Source: Lachnospiraceae bacterium (lineage in GTDB: Bacteria > Bacillota > Clostridia > Lachnospirales > Lachnospiraceae). Taken from it: a DNA stretch of 43,016 nt. The stretch lies in the NCBI GenBank assembly GCA_024693925.1, contig JAILKH010000089.1, forward strand, positions 1 to 43,016, written 5' to 3'. Under the pieces are notes generated by a model. It searched no databases. It had not been told where the DNA came from and was given only the letters and a program-made list of their open reading frames with translations. This document shows positions 26,502 through 35,949 of this stretch, one piece after another; within the stretch, counting starts at the first letter, position 1; every line of letters begins with the position of its first letter. A program made the position numbers and the translations under genes.

Positions 26502-27140
26502 TCATATTAATCCCAGCATATTTAAAAATCCCATATCCTCATTCTCAGGGTCAAGATTATACACTGCGATATGATTCCTGTCCTCACACCTGTTTACAAA
26601 TGATGGATACAAAAACCCCCAGGTCGGTATACCGGCTTCATAATCACCCGTAACAGAACATATGGCACATATGATAAAATCATACACCGATTCAGATCCT
26701 TCCAGCCATTCTTTATCCTTACCCTTCACCGGGATATCATAAACCCCATGAAAAATAAATATTCCGTAATCGCCCACAGCAGAATAGCTGTCACCTATAA
26801 GTTCATACAAATTCTCAAGCAGTGCATCATTCTTAAGTCCCGAATCCTTTATCGCCCACAGCATCCTTGCCATCTGCACGGACCGATCACTGTCAGCCGG
26901 GAACTCGTACGACTTTAACCGGACTTTTGTCTCCGAAAAAGGTATCGCCTTTGCAATTTTGAGATTGTCAGCTTTTTCCTTATCCGTAAGCTTAAGAAAA
27001 TGTATGTTAAAGGATCCATCTTCAATACCGTCTTCATCCCTGTAACTTCCTGCCACCCTGTCAAAACAGGTTCTTGATGGAGTCATCCTTCTTGTAAGTT
27101 CCAGCATATCCTCCCTGGAAAGCATCCCGTATCCGTTCAT
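26502..27140 (-). CDS. DUF4317-type protein, apparently half length
   Basis: A protein of about 212 residues matching the N-terminal region of DUF4317: an RRMTPSRTCFDRVAGSYRD start, a middle ALLENLYELIGDSYSAVGDYGIFIFHGVYDIP, and the block GFLYPSFVNRCEDRNHIAVYN. Typical members, as I recall them, are nearer 400 residues, so the C-terminal half seems absent and the chain ends soon after the conserved block. No continuation is seen in other frames. The ATG at 27140 has GGGTGG eight bases upstream. Function unknown. Confidence 0.6.
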   Translation of the reverse strand: MNGYGMLSREDMLELTRRMTPSRTCFDRVAGSYRDEDGIEDGSFNIHFLKLTDKEKADNLKIAKAIPFSETKVRLKSYEFPADSDRSVQMARMLWAIKDSGLKNDALLENLYELIGDSYSAVGDYGIFIFHGVYDIPVKGKDKEWLEGSESVYDFIICAICSVTGDYEAGIPTWGFLYPSFVNRCEDRNHIAVYNLDPENEDMGFLNMLGLI

Positions 27141-27244
27141 TATCCGTTCCACCCTTACTTCAGATTTTTAAGCCTGTTTATCAATAGATTATAATCTCTG
27201 ATCCATATCCGTAATTTTCAAATTGAAAACAACCTGAAATTAAA

Positions 27245-27288
27245 AGCACCCCTTTCAACATATAATATCATATCTTAAAAGGAGTGCT
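27245..27288 (-). terminator. Terminator downstream of the chemoreceptor gene
   Basis: Arms at 27245-27255 and 27278-27288 pair over 11 bases with one mismatch. On the minus strand the second arm runs into TTTTAATTT. It lies 38 bases after the chemoreceptor stop. Confidence 0.65.
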
Positions 27289-27326
27289 GTATATAATTAA
27301 TTATGATCCGGTAAATCTAAACTCCG

Positions 27327-28832
27327 TCATTCTATCATACCCTTGGATATCTGACTGATAGTTTCCGCCATTGCGCTCAATTCCTCAATATTGGCATTGA
27401 TCTCCTCCATCGCTGCACCCTGGGACGAAATATTTTCATTTATTCCGACTGTTTTTTCCACCATGCTGTTGATCGTTTCCGACATATTATTAAGCGTCGT
27501 TGTGATCTCTTCACTGGTTTTTGTGGAAGTTACTGCCAGTCTTCCGACTTCTTCCGCCACAACCGCAAATCCTCTTCCCGCATCTCCGGCTCTGGCAGCC
27601 TCTATAGACGCATTTAACGACAGAAGGTTAGTCTGAGAAGCTATATCCTGAATGATATCAATTATCTTAAGCGAAGCCTCTACCGACTCGTTTATTATAT
27701 CGGTTGATTTAACAATTTCAGCCTGCTTATCAGCTACACCGGTCATATCCTTAGTAGCCTGGTCAACGGTTTTGGTCATTTCCGAAAGAGCCTGTGTAAG
27801 ATTATTTACACTTTCTCTCATCTCTTTCTCAATCTCTTTATTCCTCTTGGAATCCGTTATATCAAGTATTGAGCCGGCTACAACTATGGGCGTACCGTCA
27901 CTCTCTCTAACGGTGGTACCGATAGCCTTAAACCACCTGTAAACACCATCCTTGCGCATAAGCCTGTATTCCAGATTATAAGGTGTATTGCCGGAATAAT
28001 CACTGACGTGATTGGTAAATGCATCCAATGCTGCCTGCTTATCCTCCGGATGAAGCTTGTCACTCCAGGAATTAAGCACATTAGGAAAATCTCTCTCATC
28101 CTGATATCCCAGAAGGTGCCTAAACTGCTGGCTCCACCAGAAGGGATTATTGGGATTGGAAGGATCCCTGCCGATCACGTTCATACTCCAACTGCCCTCG
28201 GACAGAGTACTGTCAATTGCATCATGGCGCTGGGTTTCCACCTCCAGCTGCTGCGACTTCTCCATTTGATCGGTTATATCAATAAAGATTCCGATAAATA
28301 TGGTAGGCATACCTCTGCTATCCCTTGAGAGATTACCTGCCGCACGATACCATTTATACTCACCAGACTTAGTCTCTAACCGATAATTTACGTCATACTT
28401 CTTTCTATTGGTCCTATCAGACAAAGTAGCATTAAACTCTGACAAAACCATATCTTTGTCCTCCGGATGCAGCCGGCTTGTCCAGGCCTCTAATGTATCG
28501 GGAAAATCCGACCTGTCCTTAAAACCTATCATCCTTCGAAACTCATCACTCCAGTCGACTTTGTTTATCTCACCGCTGGTCTGGTCAAAATACATCTCCC
28601 ACATACCTGACTTTATTATTTCATTGACCATGCGAAGTTTTTCGGTCTCTCCTTTGGCATATTCCATTATCCCGGCAGCCTTATCATTTATCTGCCGAAT
28701 AACCTCTCTGCTTTTTTCCGAAATAACTTCTTTACTGCTAATCAGATCCCCCCCATTTAGGACATTGTCAACACTACCGCTTTCTATAGCGGCTAACAGG
28801 GGATCATTGGTTGTTTCTTTCTTGAATAACAT
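27327..28832 (-). CDS. Soluble methyl-accepting chemotaxis protein with two PAS domains
   Basis: A 501-residue receptor with no signal peptide or membrane helix. A helical N-terminus (1-65) is followed by two related PAS_3 domains (about 70-195 and 205-330), each with the SRLHPEDK or DKLHPEDK turn and a final FIDITD or ILDITD. The MCP signalling domain covers about 335-500 with the tip [35 protein letters not shown]; the flanking helices are short. It probably senses a cytoplasmic signal such as redox state or a bound cofactor through PAS and controls CheA. No che genes are adjacent. A TTGATT-17-TAATAT promoter lies at 28891-28919. Confidence 0.93.
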   Translation of the reverse strand: MLFKKETTNDPLLAAIESGSVDNVLNGGDLISSKEVISEKSREVIRQINDKAAGIMEYAKGETEKLRMVNEIIKSGMWEMYFDQTSGEINKVDWSDEFRRMIGFKDRSDFPDTLEAWTSRLHPEDKDMVLSEFNATLSDRTNRKKYDVNYRLETKSGEYKWYRAAGNLSRDSRGMPTIFIGIFIDITDQMEKSQQLEVETQRHDAIDSTLSEGSWSMNVIGRDPSNPNNPFWWSQQFRHLLGYQDERDFPNVLNSWSDKLHPEDKQAALDAFTNHVSDYSGNTPYNLEYRLMRKDGVYRWFKAIGTTVRESDGTPIVVAGSILDITDSKRNKEIEKEMRESVNNLTQALSEMTKTVDQATKDMTGVADKQAEIVKSTDIINESVEASLKIIDIIQDIASQTNLLSLNASIEAARAGDAGRGFAVVAEEVGRLAVTSTKTSEEITTTLNNMSETINSMVEKTVGINENISSQGAAMEEINANIEELSAMAETISQISKGMIE

Positions 28833-28890
28833 CGTGAACCTCCTTTATCTGTTTTACAAAAACAGTCCTAAAAAATAATGCTATAGTCAC

Positions 28891-28919
28891 ATATTACAAT
28901 TATATGTCATATAAATCAA
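28891..28919 (-). promoter_or_regulatory. Promoter candidate of the chemoreceptor gene
   Basis: On the minus strand TTGATT (28914-28919) and TAATAT (28891-28896) are 17 bases apart, about 60 bases before the start codon at 28832. No sigma-28 type motility promoter was recognised. Confidence 0.4.
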
Positions 28920-28999
28920 TGAAAATATTATTGATGACTCTCCCCCGGAACGATATCATTTTAATCTTCCTTCTGTATTCACTATCATTCTATATTTTT

Positions 29000-29329
29000 C
29001 TAAGCATCTATCATTGCAGATACCAAGGTAGCAGCCGCTCCGACATAATCATTACACATATTACGCTGTGCTCCTCTAAGCTCTGCACACTTCAAAGAAC
29101 CAAAGCGTTGAATAAATTCTTTATCAAAATCATCTACCGTCTCCTGTGCTTTCCCCATTTCCCGTAAAATCTTTTCCGCTGCCAGAACTGTCCCGCATTT
29201 TCCCCCTTCCGATCTTGGCATAGGCGGTGTTGTTTTATTTGTATTGATTTCAGTTAAGGCATTGTAAACCGCAGCAGCACAATTCATTCCATTCCTGTGG
29301 TTACTTCTTGCAATTTTTTCATAATTCAT
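29000..29329 (-). CDS. C_GCAxxG_C_C family putative redox protein
   Basis: A 109-residue protein with the cysteine pattern of this family: Cys17 in GMNCAAAV, Cys45 in EGGKCGTVLAA, then Cys in SLKCAELRG and NMCNDYVGAAATLV. The four conserved cysteines are thought to support redox or metal binding, but no activity is established. AAAGGATAT precedes the ATG. It stands alone upstream of the chemoreceptor and divergent from the amino acid transporter operon. Confidence 0.85.
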   Translation of the reverse strand: MNYEKIARSNHRNGMNCAAAVYNALTEINTNKTTPPMPRSEGGKCGTVLAAEKILREMGKAQETVDDFDKEFIQRFGSLKCAELRGAQRNMCNDYVGAAATLVSAMIDA

Positions 29330-29593
29330 TTTTATATCCTTTCATAAAAAAAAACATGATCAGCAAAAATATCTCTTTCCATTATACCAGCTAATACATA
29401 AATAATATATTAATATTTATCCTGTTTTTATTTTCCGATAAACAAAAATTTAATTAGTGATTATATAAATGATATGGTAGAATTACATATGTGCCATCAA
29501 AATTTGACAGTAATCCACAACAAATAAGAAACTTCTGTAAAATTGTTGTATAATTAATAAAGTTATTTAAACATATAAAGGAGAAAGTAAGCT

Positions 29594-30385
29594 ATGAAAA
29601 AGAGAGTTTTGACAGGTCTTCTTGCCTGCGCAGCTGTTCTTCTACTGACAGCCTGCGGTTCAGCATCCAAACCTGCTGCCGGTCAGGCAAAGGAGGGCAC
29701 ATCAGACAAAGTATGGATAATTGCAACGGATACATCTTTTAAACCCTTTGAATATACAGATGGCAATGGTAACTTTGTCGGTATCGATATGGATATTCTT
29801 GAAGCAGTTGCCAAAGATCAGGGCTTTAAATACGAAGTTAAGGTTCTGGGATGGGATGCATCGATTGCAGCCTGTCAGGCCGGACAGGCCAACGGTATGA
29901 TCGCAGGTGCTTCGATAACAAATGAAAGAAAAAAATCGGGATGGATCTTCTCAGACGGATATTATGATGCCAATCAATCGATGGCTGTTAAGGATTCCTC
30001 TGACATTACAGGATTTGACGGACTTTCAGGTAAGTCGGTTGCAGTTAAGACAGGTACAATGAGTGCAACTTATGCTGAGAGCCTTTCGGGAAATTACGGA
30101 TTCAAAATAACTTACTTTGAAGACTCACCCACAATGTATCAGGCTGTAGTTGGCGGTCAGGTTGCTGCCTGCTTTGACGATACACCGATCATGGCTTCCA
30201 ATATCAAGGATACCGGTATTGCAATGAAAATACTTGACGGTACCGGCAACGAACCTGCTTCTTATGGTCTTGCAATATTCAATCCGGCTGATCAGGAACT
30301 TATTGATATGTTTAATACGGGACTTGCAAACATTAAGTCAAACGGCAAATACGACGAGATTATTGCCAAATACTTAGGCGAATAA
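29594..30385 (+). CDS. Polar amino acid ABC transporter substrate-binding lipoprotein
   Basis: A 263-residue family 3 solute-binding protein. The lipobox LTAC puts the anchor at Cys21. The mature domain shows WIIATDTSFKPFEYTDGNG, FVGIDMDILEAVAK and the later GKSVAVKTGTMSATYAE and GNEPASYGLAIF blocks of the glutamine/histidine-binding type. AAGGAGAAA precedes the ATG, and a TATAAT sits about 40 bases upstream without a good -35. It heads a three-gene operon with permease and ATPase. The ligand is probably glutamine or another polar amino acid; this is inferred from the family. Confidence 0.94.
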   Translation: MKKRVLTGLLACAAVLLLTACGSASKPAAGQAKEGTSDKVWIIATDTSFKPFEYTDGNGNFVGIDMDILEAVAKDQGFKYEVKVLGWDASIAACQAGQANGMIAGASITNERKKSGWIFSDGYYDANQSMAVKDSSDITGFDGLSGKSVAVKTGTMSATYAESLSGNYGFKITYFEDSPTMYQAVVGGQVAACFDDTPIMASNIKDTGIAMKILDGTGNEPASYGLAIFNPADQELIDMFNTGLANIKSNGKYDEIIAKYLGE

Positions 30386-30437
30386 AGCTCATCAGGACCG
30401 GGAAACCGATCCTTATATTTTAGAGAGGTGATCAACT

Positions 30438-31109
30438 ATGGTTAAAATCATTACGGTCTATGGAGGAATGCTGCTTACAGCCATGGGCAGAACTCTGCTT
30501 CTGGCTCTTCTGGGACTGTTTTTTGCCTGCATATTGGGTATTGTATTCGGAATAATGGGAGTAGTTAAGAACAAAATCTTAAATATTATTTCCCAGATAT
30601 TTGTGGATGTTATCAGAGGCGTACCGATGATCGTACTGGCATTTTTCATTTACTTTGGAATTCCATACTTATTTAATACGATAATCGGCGGTTATTCCTT
30701 TACCTTTTCGGCTCTTCAGGCAGGTACCATTTGTCTGGCCCTTAACTGTGGAGCCTATATGACCGAGATCATCAGAGCCGGAATTCTTTCCGTTGATGAA
30801 GGCCAGATGGAAGCTGCAAGATCTTTGGGACTGACTTATGGTATGGCAATGCGCAAAGTAGTACTTCCCCAAGCCATAAAAACGATGATCCCTACATTTA
30901 TCAATCAGTTCATAATTACCCTTAAAGATACATCTATCCTGTCAGTTATAGGTTTCCCCGAACTGGTTAATACTGCCAAAAATGTTCAGGCCAATACGTT
31001 TATGTCTTTTCAGACCTGGGCAATCGTCGGAATTATGTATCTCATAGTGATCACAATACTTTCACGCAGTGCAAAGGTTTTGGAAAGGAGGCTCAACGTT
31101 GGCAGATAA
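30438..31109 (+). CDS. Polar amino acid ABC transporter permease (HisM/GlnP family)
   Basis: A 223-residue inner-membrane permease with about five helices. The EAA loop is [20 protein letters not shown], and the helix [19 protein letters not shown] is typical of the family. AGAGAGGTG precedes the ATG. Its last 11 bases overlap the ATPase gene, so the subunits are translationally linked. Most such transporters use one permease as a homodimer, which fits the single permease gene. Confidence 0.95.
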   Translation: MVKIITVYGGMLLTAMGRTLLLALLGLFFACILGIVFGIMGVVKNKILNIISQIFVDVIRGVPMIVLAFFIYFGIPYLFNTIIGGYSFTFSALQAGTICLALNCGAYMTEIIRAGILSVDEGQMEAARSLGLTYGMAMRKVVLPQAIKTMIPTFINQFIITLKDTSILSVIGFPELVNTAKNVQANTFMSFQTWAIVGIMYLIVITILSRSAKVLERRLNVGR

Positions 31110-31842
31110 CAGGGAAATAAAGGTAAGCGTCAAAAATCTGAAAAAGGACTTTGGAGACCTTCAGGTTCTTAAAGACATAAATACAGATATATATAAGGGT
31201 GAAGTAGTCTGCATAATAGGACCATCCGGCTCCGGTAAGTCTACTTTTTTAAGGTGTCTGAATAAACTTGAAGAAGTGTCCGGCGGACAGGTGATCATAG
31301 ACGGCCACGACATTGTTGATAAGAATACAAATATTAACAAGGTCAGAGAGAATATCGGAATGGTGTTCCAGCACTTCAATCTGTTTAATAACCTCAATAT
31401 TATGGATAATCTTACACTTGCTCCCGTTCAGCTCAAAAAATGTTCAAAAGAAGAAGCTGTGGAACGGGGCCAAAATATGCTGAAAAAGGTTGGACTTGAG
31501 GACAAGGCGGGAAATTATCCAAACCAATTATCCGGCGGGCAGAAACAGCGAGTTGCCATTGCCAGAGCACTTTGCATGCAACCTGATATCATGCTTTTTG
31601 ATGAACCTACATCTGCTCTTGATCCCGAGATGGTCGGAGAGGTTCTTCAGGTTATGAAGGATCTTGCCAATGAAGGTATGACCATGGTAATCGTTACTCA
31701 TGAGATGGGCTTTGCAAGAGAGGTTGCGGATCGGGTAATCTTCATGGATGGCGGCTTCATTGTGGAAGAAGGCACTCCGCAGGAAGTACTGTTAAATCCC
31801 AAGGCGCAAAGAACAATAGACTTCCTAAATAAAGTGCTATAA
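31099..31842 (+). CDS. glnQ: Polar amino acid ABC transporter ATPase (GlnQ family)
   Basis: A protein of about 247 residues that powers uptake. Walker A is GPSGSGKST, the Q-loop follows in [10 protein letters not shown], the signature is [15 protein letters not shown], Walker B is [18 protein letters not shown] and the switch is VTHEMGFA. The TTG at 31099 is chosen as start because GGAAAGGAGG lies seven bases before it; a longer frame from 31069 would read through that site. It overlaps the permease by 11 bases. Confidence 0.96.
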   Translation: MADNREIKVSVKNLKKDFGDLQVLKDINTDIYKGEVVCIIGPSGSGKSTFLRCLNKLEEVSGGQVIIDGHDIVDKNTNINKVRENIGMVFQHFNLFNNLNIMDNLTLAPVQLKKCSKEEAVERGQNMLKKVGLEDKAGNYPNQLSGGQKQRVAIARALCMQPDIMLFDEPTSALDPEMVGEVLQVMKDLANEGMTMVIVTHEMGFAREVADRVIFMDGGFIVEEGTPQEVLLNPKAQRTIDFLNKVL

Positions 31843-31956
31843 CTGTTTATGCAATTATAACCTGCCGGCTTGCTTTTATTCCATCAATAATACTATAATC
31901 AATAGTTAAAAATGTCAGAATAATAAATTACAGATAAGCAGGTTTTTAAGAAAAAC

Positions 31957-32313
31957 ATGAAAATCAAAAATTTCAGAACAGAATTATTATATTATATTTC
32001 TTCATTTTTAATACCTCTTCTGATCATGACCTTTTCCGGTGCGATAATCGGAATCGCACCGTTTGGTGATAACTCTTTTTTAGTCAGCGATATAAATGCC
32101 CAGTTTGCCGCATTCTATACCCATTTTAAGCATATTATTCTTTCGGATGAATCATTCCTGTTCAGTTTATCCAAAACCCTTGGTGGAGATATGGCCGGAT
32201 TCTCAGGATATTACCTTCATAATCCGTTTGCCCTGATCCTGTTACTCTTTCCCGATGAAAAAATACTATTCAAGGCCAATAAGGCATCCGATCCTGATAG
32301 TCGTCCTCGGTAA
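31957..32313 (+). pseudogene. 5' fragment of a YfhO-family membrane protein gene
   Basis: The first hundred residues are a normal YfhO start: a membrane helix at about 10-33, then FGDNSFLVSDINAQFAAFYTHF and LGGDMAGFSGYYLHNPFALILLLFPDEK. Full YfhO-type proteins have about 800 residues and many helices; here the similarity stops near 32265 and the frame ends at 32313 in an unrelated tail. The stop is ten bases from the convergent end of the next gene, so a deletion probably joined the two. A TTGCTT-18-TATAAT promoter candidate lies at 31870-31899. Confidence 0.7.
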
Positions 32314-32322
32314 ATATATAAC

Positions 32323-34047
32323 TCACCACTTATACTTCCTGAACTCTCCGGGCTGCAGGATAATATCCGCAGTCCTGTATTTATGTTCCTCGAAATCTTC
32401 CCATAAGATGTGTTCCTCTGTTTTGACATTTTCCTGTTTCATAACATCCTTAAGCACATTTACATCCTTATCCGTACATAGTTTTACATGTGCAGGTCTT
32501 ATATCTCCCTTAACATAGCGATATAATATCATGCTCCCGTCCTCATATGTAAACATTGAAAAATCCTTACCCGATGCATATGTTCCAATATTTAATATTC
32601 TTTTCAAAACATCTGCGGCAGATCTTGGAATCCTGTAAATATCCGAATAATTATCGGGAATCGAAACTATGTATAACCTGCCCTTACCGTATGCACTTCT
32701 TAAAATTAGAGGCGTGTGATAATCCGCATCACCACCATTTAATAAAGACCAGGATGCATTGTTACCATGCACTGTCTCAGGGAACAGGATCGGCTTAACG
32801 CCATCAATATAACCGGCATCATCCCCGGTTATATGGTATCTTGTAACCGCAAGTTTACGTGTGCTGACACAGGCTTCGGTAAGACCGTATTCCCTTAACT
32901 TATCCCCGGCCTTTAAAAGGAAACCCGTTGTAATTACAGCATCTCCTCCTCCTTTTACGTAATCCCTGAGTCTCTCGGCTATAAACTCATCTTCTGCAGC
33001 ACTCTGTGTAAGAAGAATGATTTTCTTATCATTGGGAAATACCGGTGTTGTTTCAATGGGAATTCCGATCATTCCAAAACGCATCTCAAGATGATTCTCA
33101 CCGCTTGAACCGTAAGGAATATAGGTGGGTACTCCCACAGGCTTTCCCGTATCATTAAGCATCCTGTCTATCTTGGTAAGCTGTATACCCATCCCCGCAA
33201 CAAAATGATTATCAATAAGATCGCTCCATTGGAAATGCATTAATTCCTTAGCACCTGCAAATGCCGTAAGATAGGCCTGCTCAAGATATCTGTCCGCCGA
33301 CCAGCACTGATAGGTATCATACCATCCGCCACCGTTTTTATCAGGCCATGCATTATCAATATACCTTACAAGAACATAGCTTAAATATTCGGGAAGATGC
33401 TGGTCCGCATACCTCGGACTCCTTGTCTCGGTACCTATATAGGTTGCGTCAAATATCGCCTGTTCATCATCAGGCAGATATCCTGTAAAATGATATGATT
33501 CTCTCCAATTCGGATATTTTATTACCATCCTGATCTTTGGATTAACAGCCTTTGCGGGTCCCACAATAAGGTTCTTTGAAACATCCTTCATAAGTTCCCT
33601 TCGAAAAGTCGCCCAGTCCCTGTCTCCCCTTTCCTTTAAACAGCGTTCGCAGGTACAGTTGGTAAAATAAAAATCATCCAGGATAACTTCATCAAACAGA
33701 CCTGCAGTATATTCGGCTATACTCTTTATTTTATTCCTCATAGCAGGATCAGTGTAACAGAATGTTTCGAATATCCTGCGCTTTCCGCCCTCGGCACCGT
33801 CAAAATCAGGGATTGTAGTTGTAATACCCCCGGATACAATAACACCCTTATTTTCAAGATAATTCTTCACCATAAGAAGCTGATCTTTATCAACATCAAG
33901 CTCTCCCCTGTGGGTCTCAAGATAAACCTTATCAAGCCCTATATACTTTTCAATAAAGTTATAGTCATATTCAAGCTTTTCTTTTGTAAATGAAGCCGCA
34001 ACACCCGCCGGTATATATACTACCGTTTTAAAATTTTTATAATGCAT
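32323..34047 (-). CDS. Large uncharacterised TIM-barrel-like protein, possibly carbohydrate-active
   Basis: A 574-residue cytoplasmic protein without signal peptide. The N-terminal two thirds looks like a (beta/alpha)8 glycosidase-type barrel: YLETHRGELD, VSGGITTTIPDFDG, DEVILDDFYFTNCTCERC and MVIKYPNWRESY, ending near AKELMHFQWSDLI. The Asp-Asp of ILDDFYF sits where catalytic acids often lie, and the close cysteines (CTCERC) may bind metal. The C-terminal part (about 340-480), with YVKGGGDAVITTGFL, resembles the flavodoxin-like domain of beta-galactosidase trimerisation regions. The ATG at 34047 has AGGGAGGG upstream; the longer start at 34068 would cover that site. I recognise a conserved family in sugar-degrading Firmicutes but no proven function. 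Confidence 0.6.
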   Translation of the reverse strand: MHYKNFKTVVYIPAGVAASFTKEKLEYDYNFIEKYIGLDKVYLETHRGELDVDKDQLLMVKNYLENKGVIVSGGITTTIPDFDGAEGGKRRIFETFCYTDPAMRNKIKSIAEYTAGLFDEVILDDFYFTNCTCERCLKERGDRDWATFRRELMKDVSKNLIVGPAKAVNPKIRMVIKYPNWRESYHFTGYLPDDEQAIFDATYIGTETRSPRYADQHLPEYLSYVLVRYIDNAWPDKNGGGWYDTYQCWSADRYLEQAYLTAFAGAKELMHFQWSDLIDNHFVAGMGIQLTKIDRMLNDTGKPVGVPTYIPYGSSGENHLEMRFGMIGIPIETTPVFPNDKKIILLTQSAAEDEFIAERLRDYVKGGGDAVITTGFLLKAGDKLREYGLTEACVSTRKLAVTRYHITGDDAGYIDGVKPILFPETVHGNNASWSLLNGGDADYHTPLILRSAYGKGRLYIVSIPDNYSDIYRIPRSAADVLKRILNIGTYASGKDFSMFTYEDGSMILYRYVKGDIRPAHVKLCTDKDVNVLKDVMKQENVKTEEHILWEDFEEHKYRTADIILQPGEFRKYKW

Positions 34048-34129
34048 ATAAATACCCTCCCTGATCAACTCATTTCAATTGATCTGTAATCCCTCCAAAT
34101 TTCCTATAATAATTTCGCCTTCTTCCCTT

Positions 34130-35555
34130 TCATTCAGAGGTTTTAGTCCTCTTCCCAAGAAGCAGAAAAATGATCATCAACAGCTCGATCCCCGCTATTG
34201 CAGAAAATAAAATCACCTTACGGTCTTGCCCGGAAAGCTGCTGTTTATCCATAGTGACATCAGACTTTTGAACACTATCGAAAGTATCTGTCATCGAAAA
34301 CTGTATTTTTTGCTCGTCGTTTGCCAAATCATTCTGATTATACATTTGCGTATAAAAAAGATGTTGAAACAGCTTCTGCGCTTTATGATACTGTTCCTCT
34401 GCAACAGAAGCAGAAAAATCCGTCACAAACTTCTCACCCTGTTCCTTAGATATGTAGTACTCTTTTTCGATCATTGGAACGGTTTTCTTAACAGCGGATA
34501 ACATCTGCTTTTCCTGCTCCAGATTATAATCTTTAACACCCTTGCTTAAGAATTCACGGTCTGTCTGGGCAATCGCACATATTGACTTGCATATATAATA
34601 ATAGCTGTCGTTGATGGCCATACTCTCATCCGAATCGATTTTATACTTTTCATAAGTATCCGTGATACCCGAAAAAGCCGGAACAAAAACCGCATGTTCC
34701 GCACCCCCCATGCACAGCCATTGCAGATGACAGCAATCTTCCGGAAGCTCTTCAAATGTATGTATAATATGCACATTACTTTGTCTTGTTACACCAATAG
34801 GCCTATTATTTTCATTACCGGGTTCTGACATATCATATTCCGTACCCTCATATCTGTCACCATAAAGTTGCATAATAACAATAACCGATACTTTACTGTC
34901 CGGCGTAAAAAGCAAAGGATAAAATTCATTATCACTGTAGGCACCAACGGATGAAGCTGCAAACAACTGATGTCCTCTATAAGTACGCAGATTGGAATAA
35001 GCCGATCTCGGTCCCGGATCTATGGACTGTACCAGATTATAACGCCCCATGTTATCTTTCACCGGATTCTTAAGGCCATCCAGGCAGGCCTTCAGATTCT
35101 CTGAAAACAAAAATCCCTTTTTTCCCCCAGGGTCAACCCAATCGATCATAATCTGATTTCCGAAAACCGCCATTTTATCATCCGGCAGCTTCATAGCCGC
35201 ATAAGTTGTGCCCCCGTATATTTCCATGATCCAGCAATCATCCCTGTCCGAAAATAATATGGTATTACATTCTTCCGACCCGTATTGATCAACGTAATCC
35301 GCCAACAGTTCAACCGCATTCCTCGCCGAAACCGCTTGACATGCTATCATACCCGGAATTATCTGTTGCAGGATGAACGAAAAACATTTTGTTACTAACC
35401 CCTGATGACATATCCTCTGATCTGGCGATTATTGCCGTCCCTTCCTCACAAAGATCCTTACCCACATAAACACCGGTACATTTTTCCGGCACCGTTACCT
35501 GTTTACCGGACTCAGCCGCTTTAATGCTCTGACAAAGGATAAATGATACAAACAT
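34130..35555 (-). pseudogene. C69 family dipeptidase, disrupted by an internal deletion
   Basis: Two overlapping frames hold both ends of a C69 (PepD-like) peptidase. The first (35310-35555) has a partial signal peptide and the mature N-terminus EKCTGVYVGKDLCEEGTAII, with the nucleophile Cys that becomes residue 1, then ARSEDM. The second (34130-35350) resumes at SARNAVELLADYVDQYGSEE and runs to a C-terminal membrane anchor (LFSAIAGIELLMIIFLLLG). Roughly 80-100 residues between GYDSM and QAVSAR are missing, and the frames differ, so the gene cannot give an active enzyme. The upstream end also lacks a clear ATG with ribosome binding site. It lies downstream of the Ala-tRNA. Confidence 0.75.
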
Positions 35556-35617
35556 CGAAAGAAAAAATTCTGAATAAAATTTTTGGATTTAATGATAACC
35601 ACCCCGCTTTCAACAGA

Positions 35618-35650
35618 AGAAGTCTTCCCGGAAAACCTCAGAAGACTTCT
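35618..35650. repeat. 10-bp inverted repeat between C69 remnant and tRNA
   Basis: AGAAGTCTTC (35618-35627) and GAAGACTTCT (35641-35650) are perfectly complementary around 13 bases. Neither strand has a T-run after it, so it is not a standard terminator, though it could end the tRNA transcript on the minus strand. Confidence 0.35.
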
Positions 35651-35709
35651 AAATATTACATTTGTTAACCATCCATCAAAATCCCTCAATTATTCTTCTT
35701 TTTACGTAA

Positions 35710-35782
35710 TGGAGCATATGGGACTTGAACCCACGACCTCCACACTGCCGGTGTGGCGCGCTCCCAACTGCGCTAATGCCCC
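35710..35782 (-). tRNA. tRNA-Ala (anticodon GGC)
   Basis: A 73-base cloverleaf on the minus strand. The acceptor stem GGGGCAT/ATGCTCC contains the G3:U70 pair that identifies alanine tRNAs; the anticodon stem CCACA/TGTGG closes the loop CCGGCAG with anticodon GGC; the T-loop is TTCAAGT. The discriminator is A and CCA is not encoded. Confidence 0.95.
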
Positions 35783-35828
35783 TTTATCTACCCGCTACCT
35801 CATTGATCACCGCTCAGCCTACGCAATG

Positions 35829-35868
35829 AAAAAAAGTGTCATGGGTAATACGGCAACGCCGCACTCAT
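35829..35868 (-). terminator. Terminator of the fumarate reductase operon
   Basis: A GC-rich hairpin (35841-35868, core CGGC/GCCG with outer ATGAGTG pairing) is followed on the minus strand, after five bases, by seven T (35829-35835). It lies about 80 bases after the frdB stop and before the Ala-tRNA. Confidence 0.55.
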
Positions 35869-35949
35869 CCTATGAACGGATAGATATAAAAATATTATAA
35901 CATAAAATACTTCTTAAAACACTTTTCGTCGTATAAATGACAGACAATT

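Noticed and set aside
29480..29560. TTGACA at about 29503 as -35 of the amino acid ABC operon
   Set aside because: No -10 lies at the proper distance from it; the nearest TATAAT is too far downstream, so only the -10 is mentioned.
31859..31944. Terminator after the amino acid ABC operon from AACCTGC/GCAGGTT pairing
   Set aside because: The arms are 7 bases with a loop of about 70 bases; too weak to call although TTTTT follows.
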